DNA from: Streptomyces hyderabadensis | GTDB lineage: Bacteria; Actinomycetota; Actinomycetes; Streptomycetales; Streptomycetaceae | Reading direction: 5' to 3' | NCBI RefSeq assembly: GCF_020404845.1 | Contig: NZ_JAIOJZ010000029.1 | Coordinates: 1-64,000, forward strand | Length of the DNA: 64,000 nt | Shown: positions 53,388 through 62,460 of the stretch, one piece after another | How positions within the stretch are numbered: position 1 is the first letter of the stretch | Layout of the letters: every line of letters starts with the position of its first letter | Translations under genes and position numbers: made by a program | The notes under the pieces: model-generated | What the model was told of the DNA's origin: nothing | The model's database searches: none | The model's input: the letters and a program-made list of their open reading frames with translations, nothing else

Positions 53388-55190
53388 TTACTTCTTGGGG
53401 TTCTTCAGACCGATGTTCACGAAGTCGTACATACCGCTGTAGGCGTCGGTGGTGTACACGTTCGCGATGTTGCTGGAACGCCAGTTGATGAACTTCTCGA
53501 AGACGAAGGGCAGGTAGTACGCGCCCTCCATCACCTTGTGGTTGATCTCAGTGGCGATCTTCGTCTTGCCGGCGTCGTCCAGCTCGGTCAGGTAGTCGGC
53601 GAAGAGACCGTCGATCTTCGGGTCGTCGATCATCGCGAAGTTGTTGTTCGCGCTGTCGAGGATGTAGTCGCTGTGCCACAGCGGCAGACCGTAGCCCTGC
53701 ACGGACGGGAAGTCCGGGCCCCAGCCCATGATGATGATGCCGTAGCCCTTCTTCTTCACGTTGGTGGGGCTACCGATGACGCTGGCGTACTGCGAGCCGT
53801 CGTACTGGTCGATCTCGACGTCGATCCCGACCTTCTTCAGCGAGGCCTGGAGGGACTCGGCGGTGGCCACCTCGACCGGCTTGTTGTTGCGGACCGCGAT
53901 GGTGGTCTTGAAGCCGTTCGGCTGGTTGCAGGCCTTCAGCTCTTCCTTGGCCTTCTCGACGTTGCCCTTCTTGTTGGCACCGGCCATCTCGTACGGGTCG
54001 TACTTCTGGCCCTCGGCGCCCGGAACGGCGGGCGGCAGCATGTTGGTGCCGATGTCACCGCCGGCCTTCGGGCCACCGCGCGCAGTCTGCAGGGAGACGT
54101 GGTCGGCCCCGTAGAGCACGGCCTTGCGGCAGTGGATGTTGTCGAACGGCTTCACGTTCTGCGGGAACGCGGCGTACCGGATGTAACCCGAGACCGGGTT
54201 GTCCAGGTTGCCCTCATGCTCCTTGAGCGCCGTGGTGCGGCCCTGCGGGGACAGACCGGTCTGCGCCAGGTCGATGTCGTAGTCGCCGGCGATCAGGCGG
54301 GCGTCCATGTCGTTGGCGTTGGTGAAGAACTTGATCGTGATCTTGTCCGGGTACGCCTTGCGGACCGGGTCCGAGCTCTGCTTCCACTCGGTGTTGCGGA
54401 CCAGGGTCAGGTCCTTGCCGGGGTTGTAGGACTCGAACTTGTACGGGCCCGAGGAGAACGGGTGCAGGCCGTACTTGGACTTGGTGTCCTTGTCCTGGCG
54501 GACCGGGGACGCCGAGGTCAGCGCGAGCATCTCCTCGAAGTCCGAGTTGGCCTTCGGCAGGTGGAAGATGATCGTCTTGTCGTCCGGCGTCTCGATCGCC
54601 TTCAGGCCGAGCTTGTCCTTGGACGTGTCCTTGTACGGACCCTTGTACTCGTCCGAGGGGTCGAGCACCTCCTTGAGGTACGTCGGACCGCCGGACAGCA
54701 CGTCCTGCGCCCAGACGCGCTCGATGCCGTACTTGACGTCCTTGGAGGTGATCGGCTTGCCGTCCTCCCAGGTGACGCCGTCACGCAGGGTGTACGTGTA
54801 GGTCTTGCCGTCGTCCGAGACCTTGGCGACGTCGGTGGCGAGGTCGGGGGTGACCTCGGCACCGGTCTTGCCCGGCTCCGTCTTGTTGGTGACGAGCTGG
54901 CGGCTGTAGTAGCGGGAGAAGTTCCACATGAAGCCGTAGTAGCCGCGCGTGGTGTCCCACGAGTCGGCGTCCTGCGTGCTGGCGAACTTCAGCGTGCCGC
55001 CCTTCTTGGCCTCGGAGGCCTGGGCGACCTTGTTGTTGGCTGCGTCGTAGCCGGCCGCGCCGTTCTTCGAACCGCCGCTGCCGCTGTCGTCGCCGCCTCC
55101 GCCGCACGCCGCCGTGGTCAGCAGCGCGGCGACCACTGCGGCAGCGGCCAAAGCCTGCTTGCGCCGCCCTGAGGTGCGTTGGGTAGTCAC
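53388..55190 (-). CDS. Oligopeptide-binding lipoprotein (extracellular solute-binding protein family 5)
   Basis: Substrate-binding component of the importer, 600 residues. Signal peptide AAAAVVAALLTTAACGGGG with lipobox Cys near 29, so it is a membrane-anchored lipoprotein with a flexible Gly/Ser linker. The family 5 signature YTYTLRDGVTWEDGKPITSKDVKYGIERV follows. Peptide preference unknown. GTG 55190 follows GGAGG. It lies second in the operon after a permease gene; a hairpin downstream favours its high expression. Confidence 0.95.
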   Translation of the reverse strand: MTTQRTSGRRKQALAAAAVVAALLTTAACGGGGDDSGSGGSKNGAAGYDAANNKVAQASEAKKGGTLKFASTQDADSWDTTRGYYGFMWNFSRYYSRQLVTNKTEPGKTGAEVTPDLATDVAKVSDDGKTYTYTLRDGVTWEDGKPITSKDVKYGIERVWAQDVLSGGPTYLKEVLDPSDEYKGPYKDTSKDKLGLKAIETPDDKTIIFHLPKANSDFEEMLALTSASPVRQDKDTKSKYGLHPFSSGPYKFESYNPGKDLTLVRNTEWKQSSDPVRKAYPDKITIKFFTNANDMDARLIAGDYDIDLAQTGLSPQGRTTALKEHEGNLDNPVSGYIRYAAFPQNVKPFDNIHCRKAVLYGADHVSLQTARGGPKAGGDIGTNMLPPAVPGAEGQKYDPYEMAGANKKGNVEKAKEELKACNQPNGFKTTIAVRNNKPVEVATAESLQASLKKVGIDVEIDQYDGSQYASVIGSPTNVKKKGYGIIIMGWGPDFPSVQGYGLPLWHSDYILDSANNNFAMIDDPKIDGLFADYLTELDDAGKTKIATEINHKVMEGAYYLPFVFEKFINWRSSNIANVYTTDAYSGMYDFVNIGLKNPKK

Positions 55191-55261
55191 GATCTCGGAT
55201 CCTCCGGATTAGATGAGAGACCCCGTGCAGGTGCCACGGGTCGCTTTGCGGTACGGCAGGG

Positions 55262-56269
55262 TCAGCGGGAGCCCTTCGGGTCCAGCGCGTCGCGCACGCC
55301 GTCACCGAAGAGGTTGAAGGCAAGAACGGTGATGAAGATCGCCACACCGGGGACCACCATGTACATGGGGTCCGACTTGTAGTAGTCGATCGCGCTCGAG
55401 AGCATCTGCCCCCAGGACGAGGTGGGCGGCTTGACGCCCACGCCCAGGAAGCTGAGCGCCGCCTCGGTGAGGATGTTGGTGGGGATCATCATCGTGGTGT
55501 AGACGATGATCGGCGCCACCAGGTTGGGCAGCAGTTCCTTGAACAGGATGTAGAACCGTCCGGCCCCCAGTGACCTGGCCGCCTCGACGTACTCCCGTTC
55601 ACGCATGGAGAGGGTCTGGCCGCGGACCACGCGGCCGATGTAGGGCCAGCCGAAGAAGCCGATGACCACGATCATCATGAGCAGGCGCACGCCCGTGCCG
55701 CTCAGCCCCAGCATGGAGTCCGGCATCACGGAGACCAGGGCGATGATGAACAGCAGCTGCGGGAAGGCCAGCAGACCGTCCATGATCCGGCTGATGAGGG
55801 AGTCGACCCAGCCGCCGAAGAAGCCGGCGAGGACACCCAGGACGGTGCCGATGACCACGGCGACCATGGCGGAGAGGAAGCCGACGAGCAGGGAGATCCG
55901 GGCGCCGTGGACGATGCGGGCGAAGATGTCACGGCCGTTGACCGGCTCCACGCCGAGCCAGTGGTCGCCGCTGACGCCGCCCAGGGAACCCGTAGGGGTG
56001 CCGAACAGCGGGTCGATCATGTCCTCGTTGTACGCGTTGGGATCCTGCCCGTACAGGGAGGTGATCAGGGGCGCGAAGACGGCGACCAGGATGAGGACCA
56101 GCACCACGATGCCGCCCGCGAGGGCCAGCCGGTCCTTCTTCAGGCGCTCCCAGGCGATCCGGCCCAGGGAGCGGCCTTGTACCGACTTGGCCTCGGCGCC
56201 GGCGACCGCCGCTTCCTCTGCCGCACTCGGGGCCGCTTCCGCGGTCGGCTCGTGCAATGGTGCCGTCAT
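55262..56269 (-). CDS. Oligopeptide ABC transporter permease (OppC/DppC-like)
   Basis: First gene of the five-gene operon, 335 residues. An Ala/Glu-rich N-terminal tail of ~45 residues, then TM1 (ALAGGIVVLVLILVAVFAPLITSL), the OppC N-terminal motif and five further TMs. EAA loop EREYVEAARSLGAGRFYILFKELLPNLVAP. ATG 56269 follows GAGGGG. The promoter must lie in the 370-bp region upstream. Confidence 0.95.
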   Translation of the reverse strand: MTAPLHEPTAEAAPSAAEEAAVAGAEAKSVQGRSLGRIAWERLKKDRLALAGGIVVLVLILVAVFAPLITSLYGQDPNAYNEDMIDPLFGTPTGSLGGVSGDHWLGVEPVNGRDIFARIVHGARISLLVGFLSAMVAVVIGTVLGVLAGFFGGWVDSLISRIMDGLLAFPQLLFIIALVSVMPDSMLGLSGTGVRLLMMIVVIGFFGWPYIGRVVRGQTLSMREREYVEAARSLGAGRFYILFKELLPNLVAPIIVYTTMMIPTNILTEAALSFLGVGVKPPTSSWGQMLSSAIDYYKSDPMYMVVPGVAIFITVLAFNLFGDGVRDALDPKGSR

Positions 56270-56640
56270 CTGGCAGGGACCCCTCTCAACCGGCGGTAGC
56301 CGGCCCGCACTTGCCGCTGTAGCGGCGTGATCAGTCCGTCGTACAAAGAGGCGAGCATCCACCCCTTGTTGCGGGAGTCTTCAACGCTTTGGCGATCTGT
56401 AGCCAGAGTTGACGGGGAATGGATGCGCAACCGTGATGCTGTTTGAGGTGTTCCGTTATCCGGACAGTGGGTAACGGGGGCCGGACACGGGCGAGTTGGA
56501 CATCGGGGACAACGCGGTGGTTTGCGTCGTCATCTACGCGCGAAGATCGCCTCTGTCCGCCCGGTTCGCGGACCGGCCCGGGTTCCGGTTCGGTCCGCGG
56601 GCCGGGACCGGACCAGGTTCCGGTCCGGCGGGAGCGGCCG
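56270..56640. promoter_or_regulatory. Upstream region of the peptide-transporter operon
   Basis: A 371-bp gap between the OppC start and an SseB-family gene stop. It must hold the operon promoter and the SseB gene's terminator. It has a locally AT-richer part (56300-56480) but no clear -35/-10 pair, repeat or gene that I can support. A short GC palindrome region near 56570-56630 (ACCGGAACC/GGTTCCGGT type units) resembles a terminator. Confidence 0.45.
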
Positions 56641-57438
56641 TCAGTAGCGGCTACCGGCGGGAGGGTATCCGTCCCCGCCCGCCGGTGCCTGGGCGGGGGC
56701 GGCCGCGTGGGCCTCGCGGTCGTAGAACGGGCGCGCGTTGGCGCGCAGCCACAGGGCGACCGGGTCGTGGGCGTCGGTCATCGCCACCGTCGACACCGGC
56801 AGCCCGTCCGGCACCGCGCCGACGGACTGCTGCATCATCGCGCGCACCGCGTCGACGGCCGGCGGGGAGGTGTCGTACACGTCCAGGCCGATGGCCAGGT
56901 ACGGCGCCCCCAGCGCCGGCTGCACCCAGGCGCGGCGCAGCGCGCGGACCGCCGGGGTGCGGTGCGCGTTCTGCGCGAGCAGGGCGTAGAACTGGGGGAT
57001 CTCGATGGCCGGTTCGGACAGCCGGAGCGGCCCGGCGGGCTGGCGGTCCAGGCCGGAGGCGATGCGGCGCAGGTCGAGCCAGGGGATGCCGACGCCGCCG
57101 CCGGGGGCGTGCGGATTGAGCCACAGGCCGTAGTGGTCGGGGTAGAGGGCGCGGGCGACCTCCAGGCCGTCGACCACCTCGTACGACCGGTTCCAGCCGC
57201 TGGCCGACAGCTCCTGGGCGGAGGTCACGCAGGGGGCGTAGCCGTAGCCGTCGACCTCCATGTTCCCGTACTGGGCGTCCGGGGAGCCGGCCTGGCCGTG
57301 CCACAGCAGCATCCAGACCTGGCCGGAGGTGGGGGTGGCCAGGGCGCGCAGCAGGGCCTCGTAGGCGTCGTAGCGCCCGGGCGTCACCTGGCGCAGCATG
57401 TGCTCGACCTGTCCGGTCGTGGTGCCGCTGGCGCTCAC
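56641..57438 (-). CDS. SseB-family protein (paralogue 1)
   Basis: A 265-residue protein of the SseB (enhanced serine sensitivity) family: N-terminal SseB-type domain (WMLLWHGQAGSPDAQYGNMEVDGYGYAPCVTSAQEL) and C-terminal SseB_C (RALRRAWVQPALGAPYLAIGLDVY ... ARPFYDRE). Biochemical role unknown; E. coli sseB was named for a serine-sensitivity phenotype when overproduced. GTG 57438 follows AGGGG. It sits 168 bp downstream of a second SseB-type gene, close to the glycine/serine genes. Confidence 0.82.
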   Translation of the reverse strand: MSASGTTTGQVEHMLRQVTPGRYDAYEALLRALATPTSGQVWMLLWHGQAGSPDAQYGNMEVDGYGYAPCVTSAQELSASGWNRSYEVVDGLEVARALYPDHYGLWLNPHAPGGGVGIPWLDLRRIASGLDRQPAGPLRLSEPAIEIPQFYALLAQNAHRTPAVRALRRAWVQPALGAPYLAIGLDVYDTSPPAVDAVRAMMQQSVGAVPDGLPVSTVAMTDAHDPVALWLRANARPFYDREAHAAAPAQAPAGGDGYPPAGSRY

Positions 57439-57537
57439 GTGTATCGCCCCTTCGAGAAGTTCCCCCGGTGTCGGGTCCAGCTTAAGGCTCCGCCGGGTGC
57501 GGGGGAGGTTCGGAGCTCGGGGTGTGCGGTCCTTGTT

Positions 57538-57590
57538 CGGCTGCGGCGCCGTCGTGGCTTGTCGCGCAGTTCCCCGCGCCCCTGACGGCG
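57538..57590. repeat. Dispersed Streptomyces GC repeat (second family)
   Basis: Between the two SseB genes lies CGGCGCCGTCGTGGCTTGTC continuing GCGCAGTTCCCCGCGCCCCT, an intergenic sequence I recognise as very common in Streptomyces genomes. It differs from the family at 6.2 and 39.1 kb. Confidence 0.65.
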
Positions 57591-57606
57591 TTTCCCATAC
57601 CGGTGT

Positions 57607-58374
57607 TTACAAGTCACCGTTGTAGAAGGGCCTGACCTTCTCCCGCATCCAGTCGCAGACCGGGTCCTGGGCTGCTTCCAGGAGGATCAGGTTGACCTGC
57701 CACTTCAGGGGGGACCTGGCGAGGGCGCGGCCGAGGGCGTCCAGGGGGAGGGCGCGGGCGTCGCCCTCCCAGTGGGTGAGTTCGACGCCGACGAACAGGA
57801 CCGGGTCGGCGGTCTCGACGGCGGCCAGGCAGCGGCGCGCGGTGCGCACGACGCCGATGGCAGCGAACTCCGCGGAGGCCGCGGCCAGGAAGTCCACCGG
57901 GTCGTCCTGCCAGTCCGGCTCGAAGAGGCGGACCCGGCCGCCGGAGGCCGGTCCGTCCAGCGGGGTGCGTCCGGCGCGGCACAGCTCGGCCACGGCGGGC
58001 GGCGGCAGCGGGATGCCGGCCACGCCCTCCGGGTTCACCGCGATGCCGACCTGCGGGGGCAGGCCGCGGGCGAACTCCACGGCGGGGGCGATGGTGTACG
58101 CCATGTGCGCCCCGGCGACCTGGCGCAGCTGCTCCTCGGAGCTGAACACCGGCACGTAGGCCTGGCCGTCGATCTCCAGCGAGGGCAGGTCGAGGGGGCC
58201 GCTGTGCGGGCCGCCGCCGTTCGGCAGGGGTATCCACAGGAAGCTGCGGCCGAGGACCTCCACGATCCGGCCGCCGGCCGACGGGATGCCGAGGGAGGCG
58301 GACAGCACCTCCTCCAGCTCGTTGCCTGGCCATCCGCCGTGCGAGTGGGGGTGCGCCTGTGCCGGGAAGTCCAT
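57607..58374 (-). CDS. SseB-family protein (paralogue 2)
   Basis: A 255-residue SseB-type protein: GRSFLWIPLPNGGGPHSGPLDLPSLEIDGQAYVPVFSSEEQLRQV is the SseB N-terminal domain, and the C-terminal SseB_C part ends WMREKVRPFYNGDL, matching the ending of paralogue 1. N terminus is short. Function unknown. ATG/GTG choice: 58374 starts MDFPAQAHPHSHGGWPG, supported by a purine-rich region upstream. The pair may share substrates with the adjacent glycine/serine block, but this is only positional. Confidence 0.82.
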   Translation of the reverse strand: MDFPAQAHPHSHGGWPGNELEEVLSASLGIPSAGGRIVEVLGRSFLWIPLPNGGGPHSGPLDLPSLEIDGQAYVPVFSSEEQLRQVAGAHMAYTIAPAVEFARGLPPQVGIAVNPEGVAGIPLPPPAVAELCRAGRTPLDGPASGGRVRLFEPDWQDDPVDFLAAASAEFAAIGVVRTARRCLAAVETADPVLFVGVELTHWEGDARALPLDALGRALARSPLKWQVNLILLEAAQDPVCDWMREKVRPFYNGDL

Positions 58375-58452
58375 CTGCCTACCTACCGCCTGCCTGGTAC
58401 CGCCGTTCGTGGCTGAAAGGCTAACCCGGTCGGCCCCGGGCCCTGCCGTGCG

Positions 58453-59121
58453 TCACCCCGTGAAGGCGATCCTGCGGAGGGTGTCGGCCGCCGCCCGGTC
58501 GAGGACGACCGCGGAGGCGCAGCCGCCGGGCAGGGTGCCTTCGGTCACCGCGCGCAGCAGGCGGGAGTTGGCCGTGCGGTGCCGCAGGAACGCGTACCGC
58601 GAGACGCCGCGGCCGCGCTCGCGCTGGCCGGCCAGGGCCTGGTCGGGAGCGACGTCGAGGAGCAGCAGGTGCAGGGTGCCCTCCCGGCGGCGGGCCTCGC
58701 GGGCCAGCCAGCCGCGCACCCAGGCCTGGGTGCCGCAGTCGTGCACGACGACGCCCTCGCCGGAGCGCAGCGCGCGGCGCAGCCCCGCGTAGTGGGCGAG
58801 GCGGACCAGGGGGCGGTAGAGCGCGTACGGCAGGAAGCGCGGCATGCGGCGGTCCCAGCGGTCGCGGGTGTCCTGGGAGTCGATGCGGCCGCCGCGCACG
58901 GTGCGCCGCATCAGCGTGGACTTGCCGCTGCCGGGCAGGCCGGTGATCACCACCAGGTCCCGGGGGCCGAAGAGGAGGGCGTGCGGGCTGCGGCCGTCGC
59001 GGTCCCTGAGGTCCCGGACGACGGGTGCGGGCAGTGGGGCGCATGCCTCGGGCGCCGGAGCGGCCGACTGCTTGGGCAGCGCGAGTCCCGAGGTGGTGGC
59101 GTACGCCGTGGTCCTGTTCAC
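58453..59121 (-). CDS. P-loop ATPase (AAA_33/kinase-like)
   Basis: A 222-residue nucleotide-binding protein. Walker A VVITGLPGSGKSTLMRR near 62; D-rich segments DTRDRWDRR and VVVHDCGTQAW follow, then LHLLLLDVAPDQALAGQRERGRG, a kinase-like adenine/Arg region. It resembles small P-loop kinases of the AAA_33 or zeta-toxin-like kind, but no antitoxin is adjacent. GTG 59121 follows GGGGAGG. It is transcribed away from the glycine operon, sharing a 430-bp divergent region. Substrate unknown. Confidence 0.8.
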   Translation of the reverse strand: MNRTTAYATTSGLALPKQSAAPAPEACAPLPAPVVRDLRDRDGRSPHALLFGPRDLVVITGLPGSGKSTLMRRTVRGGRIDSQDTRDRWDRRMPRFLPYALYRPLVRLAHYAGLRRALRSGEGVVVHDCGTQAWVRGWLAREARRREGTLHLLLLDVAPDQALAGQRERGRGVSRYAFLRHRTANSRLLRAVTEGTLPGGCASAVVLDRAAADTLRRIAFTG

Positions 59122-59303
59122 CGTGATCGTCCTCCCCTGGGGCGGTACACGAGTACCTCCCCGTCGAGTGTAAAGAGAAGGTAATGCGCGGGTCTCGCGT
59201 TTTCGTTCGCTTACTGCCACAAGCCGGTTACAGATCACGGTCTGCCACGGATCGCCGGGGCGTGCAATGATGGCGGCGCCAACTGCATACCGGCCGTTTG
59301 AAT
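59122..59303. promoter_or_regulatory. Divergent promoter region upstream of the glycine riboswitch
   Basis: This 182-bp stretch lies between the P-loop ATPase start and the first riboswitch aptamer. It is AT-richer than the surroundings (around 59165-59240) and should hold both promoters. No clear -35/-10 could be assigned. Confidence 0.4.
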
Positions 59304-59500
59304 CCGCGCGGGAGAGTCCCCGGCCGCGCCGGGGCGCCGAAGGAGCAAGTCCCTCCCTTGAATCTCTCAGGCCCCGTTACCGCGCGGGCGAGGCACATCT
59401 GAAAAGCGGACCGCCCCCGAGGGCGGTCCCACCCAAGGTGCAAGCCCTGATCGCCGTACTCCGGTGGCCGTGGCGAACCTCTCAGGTTCCGATGACAGAT
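59304..59500 (+). ncRNA. Tandem glycine riboswitch
   Basis: Two gcvT-type aptamers in series. Aptamer 1 (about 59304-59387): CCGCGCGG closing stem pairing with CCGCGCG at 59380-59386, conserved GGGAGAGTCC, GCGCCGAAGGAGCAA and AATCTCTCAGG core. Aptamer 2 (about 59388-59500): ATCTG (59397-59401) pairs with CAGAT (59496-59500), and contains GCGGACC, CACCCAAGGTGCAAG and ACCTCTCAGGTTCCGATGA. Glycine binding turns on the glycine cleavage genes downstream. The ribosome site is at 59532, so translational control is likely. Confidence 0.9.
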
Positions 59501-59547
59501 GGGGAGGACCGACCTCGCCACGTCCTGTCCTGGGAGACGACCGACCG

Positions 59548-60681
59548 ATGAGCAGTACCGAACTGCGCCGTACCGCGCTCGATGCCACGCATCGCGCGCT
59601 GGGCGCGACGATGACCGACTTCGCCGGCTGGGACATGCCGCTGCGCTACGGCTCCGAGCGCGAGGAGCACGTCGCGGTGCGCACCCGTGCCGGTCTCTTC
59701 GACCTCTCGCACATGGGTGAGATCACCGTCACCGGGCCGCAGGCGGCCGAGCTGCTGAACTTCGCGCTGGTCGGCAACATCGGCAGCGTGAAGCCGGGCC
59801 GGGCCCGCTACACCATGATCTGCCGCGAGGACGGCGGCATCCTGGACGACCTGATCGTCTACCGGCTGGGCGAAGCCGAGGCCGGGTCTTCTCACTACAT
59901 GGTCGTCGCCAACGCCTCCAACGCCCAGGTCGTGCTGGACGCGCTGACCGAGCGGGCGGCCGGCTTCGACGCCGAGGTGCGCGACGACCGCGACGCCTAC
60001 GCGCTGCTGGCGGTGCAGGGCCCCGAGTCCCCGGGCATCCTCGCGTCGCTCACCGACGCCGACCTGGACGGCCTGAAGTACTACGCCGGTCTGCCCGGCA
60101 CGGTGGCGGGCGTCCCGGCGCTGATCGCGCGCACCGGTTACACCGGCGAGGACGGCTTCGAGCTGTTCGTGAAGCCCGAGCACGCCGTCGGACTGTGGGA
60201 GGCGCTGACCAAGGCCGGCGAGGGCGCGGGACTGGTCCCGTGCGGTCTGTCCTGCCGGGACACGCTGCGCCTGGAGGCGGGCATGCCGCTGTACGGCAAC
60301 GAGCTGTCGACCGCGCTGACGCCCTTCGACGCCGGTCTGGGCCGGGTGGTGAAGTTCGAGAAGGAGGGCGACTTCGTCGGGCGCGCCGCCCTGACCGAGG
60401 CCGCCGAGCGCGCCGCTTCCCAGCCGCCCCGCGTCCTGGTCGGCCTGGTCGCCGAGGGCCGCCGGGTGCCGCGTGCCGGGTACCCGGTCGTCGCGGGCGG
60501 CGAGGTGATCGGTGAGGTCACCTCCGGTGCCCCCTCCCCGACCCTGGGCAAGCCGATCGCCATGGCGTACGTCGACCCCGCGCACGCGGCCGAGGGCACG
60601 GAGGGCGTCGGTGTGGACATCCGGGGCAGCCACGAGCCGTACGAGGTCGTGGCGCTGCCGTTCTACAAGCGCCAGAAGTAG
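59548..60681 (+). CDS. gcvT: Glycine cleavage system T protein (aminomethyltransferase)
   Basis: Transfers the methylene from H-protein-bound aminomethyl to tetrahydrofolate, releasing ammonia. In 377 residues: FAGWDMPLRYGSEREEHVAVRTRAGLFDLSHMGE near the start, TGYTGEDGFELF in the middle, and CRDTLRLEAGMPLYGNEL plus a C-terminal GCV_T_C domain ending in EPYEVVALPFYKRQK. ATG 59548 has GGGAG eleven bases before. The message carries the glycine riboswitch. Confidence 0.97.
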   Translation: MSSTELRRTALDATHRALGATMTDFAGWDMPLRYGSEREEHVAVRTRAGLFDLSHMGEITVTGPQAAELLNFALVGNIGSVKPGRARYTMICREDGGILDDLIVYRLGEAEAGSSHYMVVANASNAQVVLDALTERAAGFDAEVRDDRDAYALLAVQGPESPGILASLTDADLDGLKYYAGLPGTVAGVPALIARTGYTGEDGFELFVKPEHAVGLWEALTKAGEGAGLVPCGLSCRDTLRLEAGMPLYGNELSTALTPFDAGLGRVVKFEKEGDFVGRAALTEAAERAASQPPRVLVGLVAEGRRVPRAGYPVVAGGEVIGEVTSGAPSPTLGKPIAMAYVDPAHAAEGTEGVGVDIRGSHEPYEVVALPFYKRQK

Positions 60682-60792
60682 ACACTGGGCGGCACTCGCC
60701 CCCTGTGTCCCGGGCGGCACCGGCCCCGTGTGCCGTACCGTCCCACCACCCCCTTCACCAGCCACTTCCTCGCGTACAGGAGAATTCAGGCC

Positions 60793-61170
60793 ATGAGCAA
60801 CCCCCAGCAGCTGCGCTACAGCAAGGAGCACGAGTGGCTGTCGGGCGCCGAGGACGGCGCCTCGACGGTCGGCATCACGGAGCACGCGGCCAACGCGCTC
60901 GGTGACGTGGTCTTCGTCCAGCTCCCCGAGGTCGGCGACTCGGTCACCGCGGGCGAGACCTGCGGCGAACTGGAGTCGACCAAGTCCGTCTCCGACCTGT
61001 ACTCCCCCGTCTCCGGCGAGGTCACCGAGGTCAACGAGGAAGTCGTCAACGACCCGTCGCTGGTGAACAGCGCCCCCTTCGAGGGCGGCTGGCTGTTCAA
61101 GGTGCGGATCACGGACGAGCCGGCCGACCTGCTCTCCGCCGACGAGTACACCGCCTTCACCGCCGGCTGA
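60793..61170 (+). CDS. gcvH: Glycine cleavage system H protein
   Basis: Lipoyl carrier of the system, 125 residues. The lipoylated Lys64 is in GELESTKSVSDLYSP; the fold starts YSKEHEWLSGAEDGASTVGITEHA. ATG 60793 follows AGGAG. The 111-bp gap from gcvT holds no extra gene. The P protein (gcvP) is not in the window and must lie elsewhere. Confidence 0.97.
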   Translation: MSNPQQLRYSKEHEWLSGAEDGASTVGITEHAANALGDVVFVQLPEVGDSVTAGETCGELESTKSVSDLYSPVSGEVTEVNEEVVNDPSLVNSAPFEGGWLFKVRITDEPADLLSADEYTAFTAG

Positions 61171-61184
61171 GGAGTCCCGACCCC

Positions 61185-62447
61185 ATGTCGCTTCTGAACA
61201 CACCCCTGCACGAGCTGGACCCGGACGTCGCCGCCGCCGTCGACGCCGAGCTGGACCGCCAGCAGTCCACCCTCGAGATGATCGCCTCGGAGAACTTCGC
61301 CCCGGTCGCGGTCATGGAGGCCCAGGGCTCGGTCCTCACCAACAAGTACGCCGAGGGCTACCCCGGCCGCCGCTACTACGGCGGCTGCGAGCACGTCGAC
61401 GTGGTCGAGCAGATCGCCATCGACCGGGTCAAGGCGCTCTTCGGCGCCGAGCACGCCAACGTGCAGCCGCACTCGGGCGCCCAGGCCAACGCGGCCGCGA
61501 TGTTCGCGCTGCTCAAGCCGGGCGACACGATCATGGGTCTGAACCTCGCCCACGGCGGGCACCTGACCCACGGCATGAAGATCAACTTCTCCGGCAAGCT
61601 CTACAACGTCGTCCCCTACCACGTCGGCGACGACGGCCAGGTCGACATGGCCGAGGTGGAGCGCCTCGCCAAGGAGAGCAAGCCGAAGCTGATCGTGGCC
61701 GGCTGGTCGGCCTACCCGCGGCAGCTGGACTTCGCCGCGTTCCGCAAGGTCGCCGACGAGGTCGGTGCGTACCTGATGGTCGACATGGCGCACTTCGCCG
61801 GTCTGGTCGCGGCGGGCCTGCACCCGAACCCGGTCCCGCACGCCCACGTCGTCACCACGACCACCCACAAGACGCTGGGCGGCCCCCGCGGCGGTGTGAT
61901 CCTCTCCACGGCCGAGCTGGCCAAGAAGATCAACTCCGCCGTCTTCCCCGGTCAGCAGGGTGGCCCGCTGGAGCACGTGGTGGCCGCCAAGGCCGTCGCC
62001 TTCAAGGTCGCCGCGAGCGAGGACTTCAAGGAGCGCCAGCGTCGTACGCTGGAGGGCGCCCGCATCCTCGCCGAGCGCCTGGTGAAGGACGACGCCAGGG
62101 CGGCGGGCGTGTCGGTCCTGACCGGCGGCACGGACGTCCACCTGGTCCTGGTCGACCTGCGCGACTCCGAGCTGGACGGGCAGCAGGCCGAGGACCGCCT
62201 GCACGAGGTCGGCATCACGGTCAACCGCAACGCCGTCCCGAACGACCCGCGTCCGCCGATGGTGACCTCCGGTCTGCGCATCGGCACGCCGGCCCTGGCG
62301 ACCCGCGGCTTCACGGCCGAGGACTTCGCCGAGGTCGCGGACGTGATCGCCGAGGCGCTGAAGCCGTCCTACGACGCGGAGGCGCTCAAGGCCCGGGTGA
62401 AGGCCCTGGCAGACAAGCACCCGCTGTACCCGGGTCTGAACAAGTAG
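61185..62447 (+). CDS. glyA: Serine hydroxymethyltransferase
   Basis: Interconverts serine and glycine with tetrahydrofolate, joining the glycine cleavage output to one-carbon metabolism. The 420 residues include IASENFAPVAVMEAQGSVLTNKYAEGYPGRRYYGGCE, and the PLP Lys229 in VTTTTHKTLGGPRGG. ATG 61185, 14 bp after gcvH, follows GAGGAG, so the gene is cotranscribed. Confidence 0.98.
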   Translation: MSLLNTPLHELDPDVAAAVDAELDRQQSTLEMIASENFAPVAVMEAQGSVLTNKYAEGYPGRRYYGGCEHVDVVEQIAIDRVKALFGAEHANVQPHSGAQANAAAMFALLKPGDTIMGLNLAHGGHLTHGMKINFSGKLYNVVPYHVGDDGQVDMAEVERLAKESKPKLIVAGWSAYPRQLDFAAFRKVADEVGAYLMVDMAHFAGLVAAGLHPNPVPHAHVVTTTTHKTLGGPRGGVILSTAELAKKINSAVFPGQQGGPLEHVVAAKAVAFKVAASEDFKERQRRTLEGARILAERLVKDDARAAGVSVLTGGTDVHLVLVDLRDSELDGQQAEDRLHEVGITVNRNAVPNDPRPPMVTSGLRIGTPALATRGFTAEDFAEVADVIAEALKPSYDAEALKARVKALADKHPLYPGLNK

Positions 62448-62460
62448 ACACCGCACCTCC

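Noticed and set aside
58453..59121. Zeta-toxin type toxin-antitoxin system
   Set aside because: Kinase-like but no antitoxin partner beside it and no PezA-like gene.
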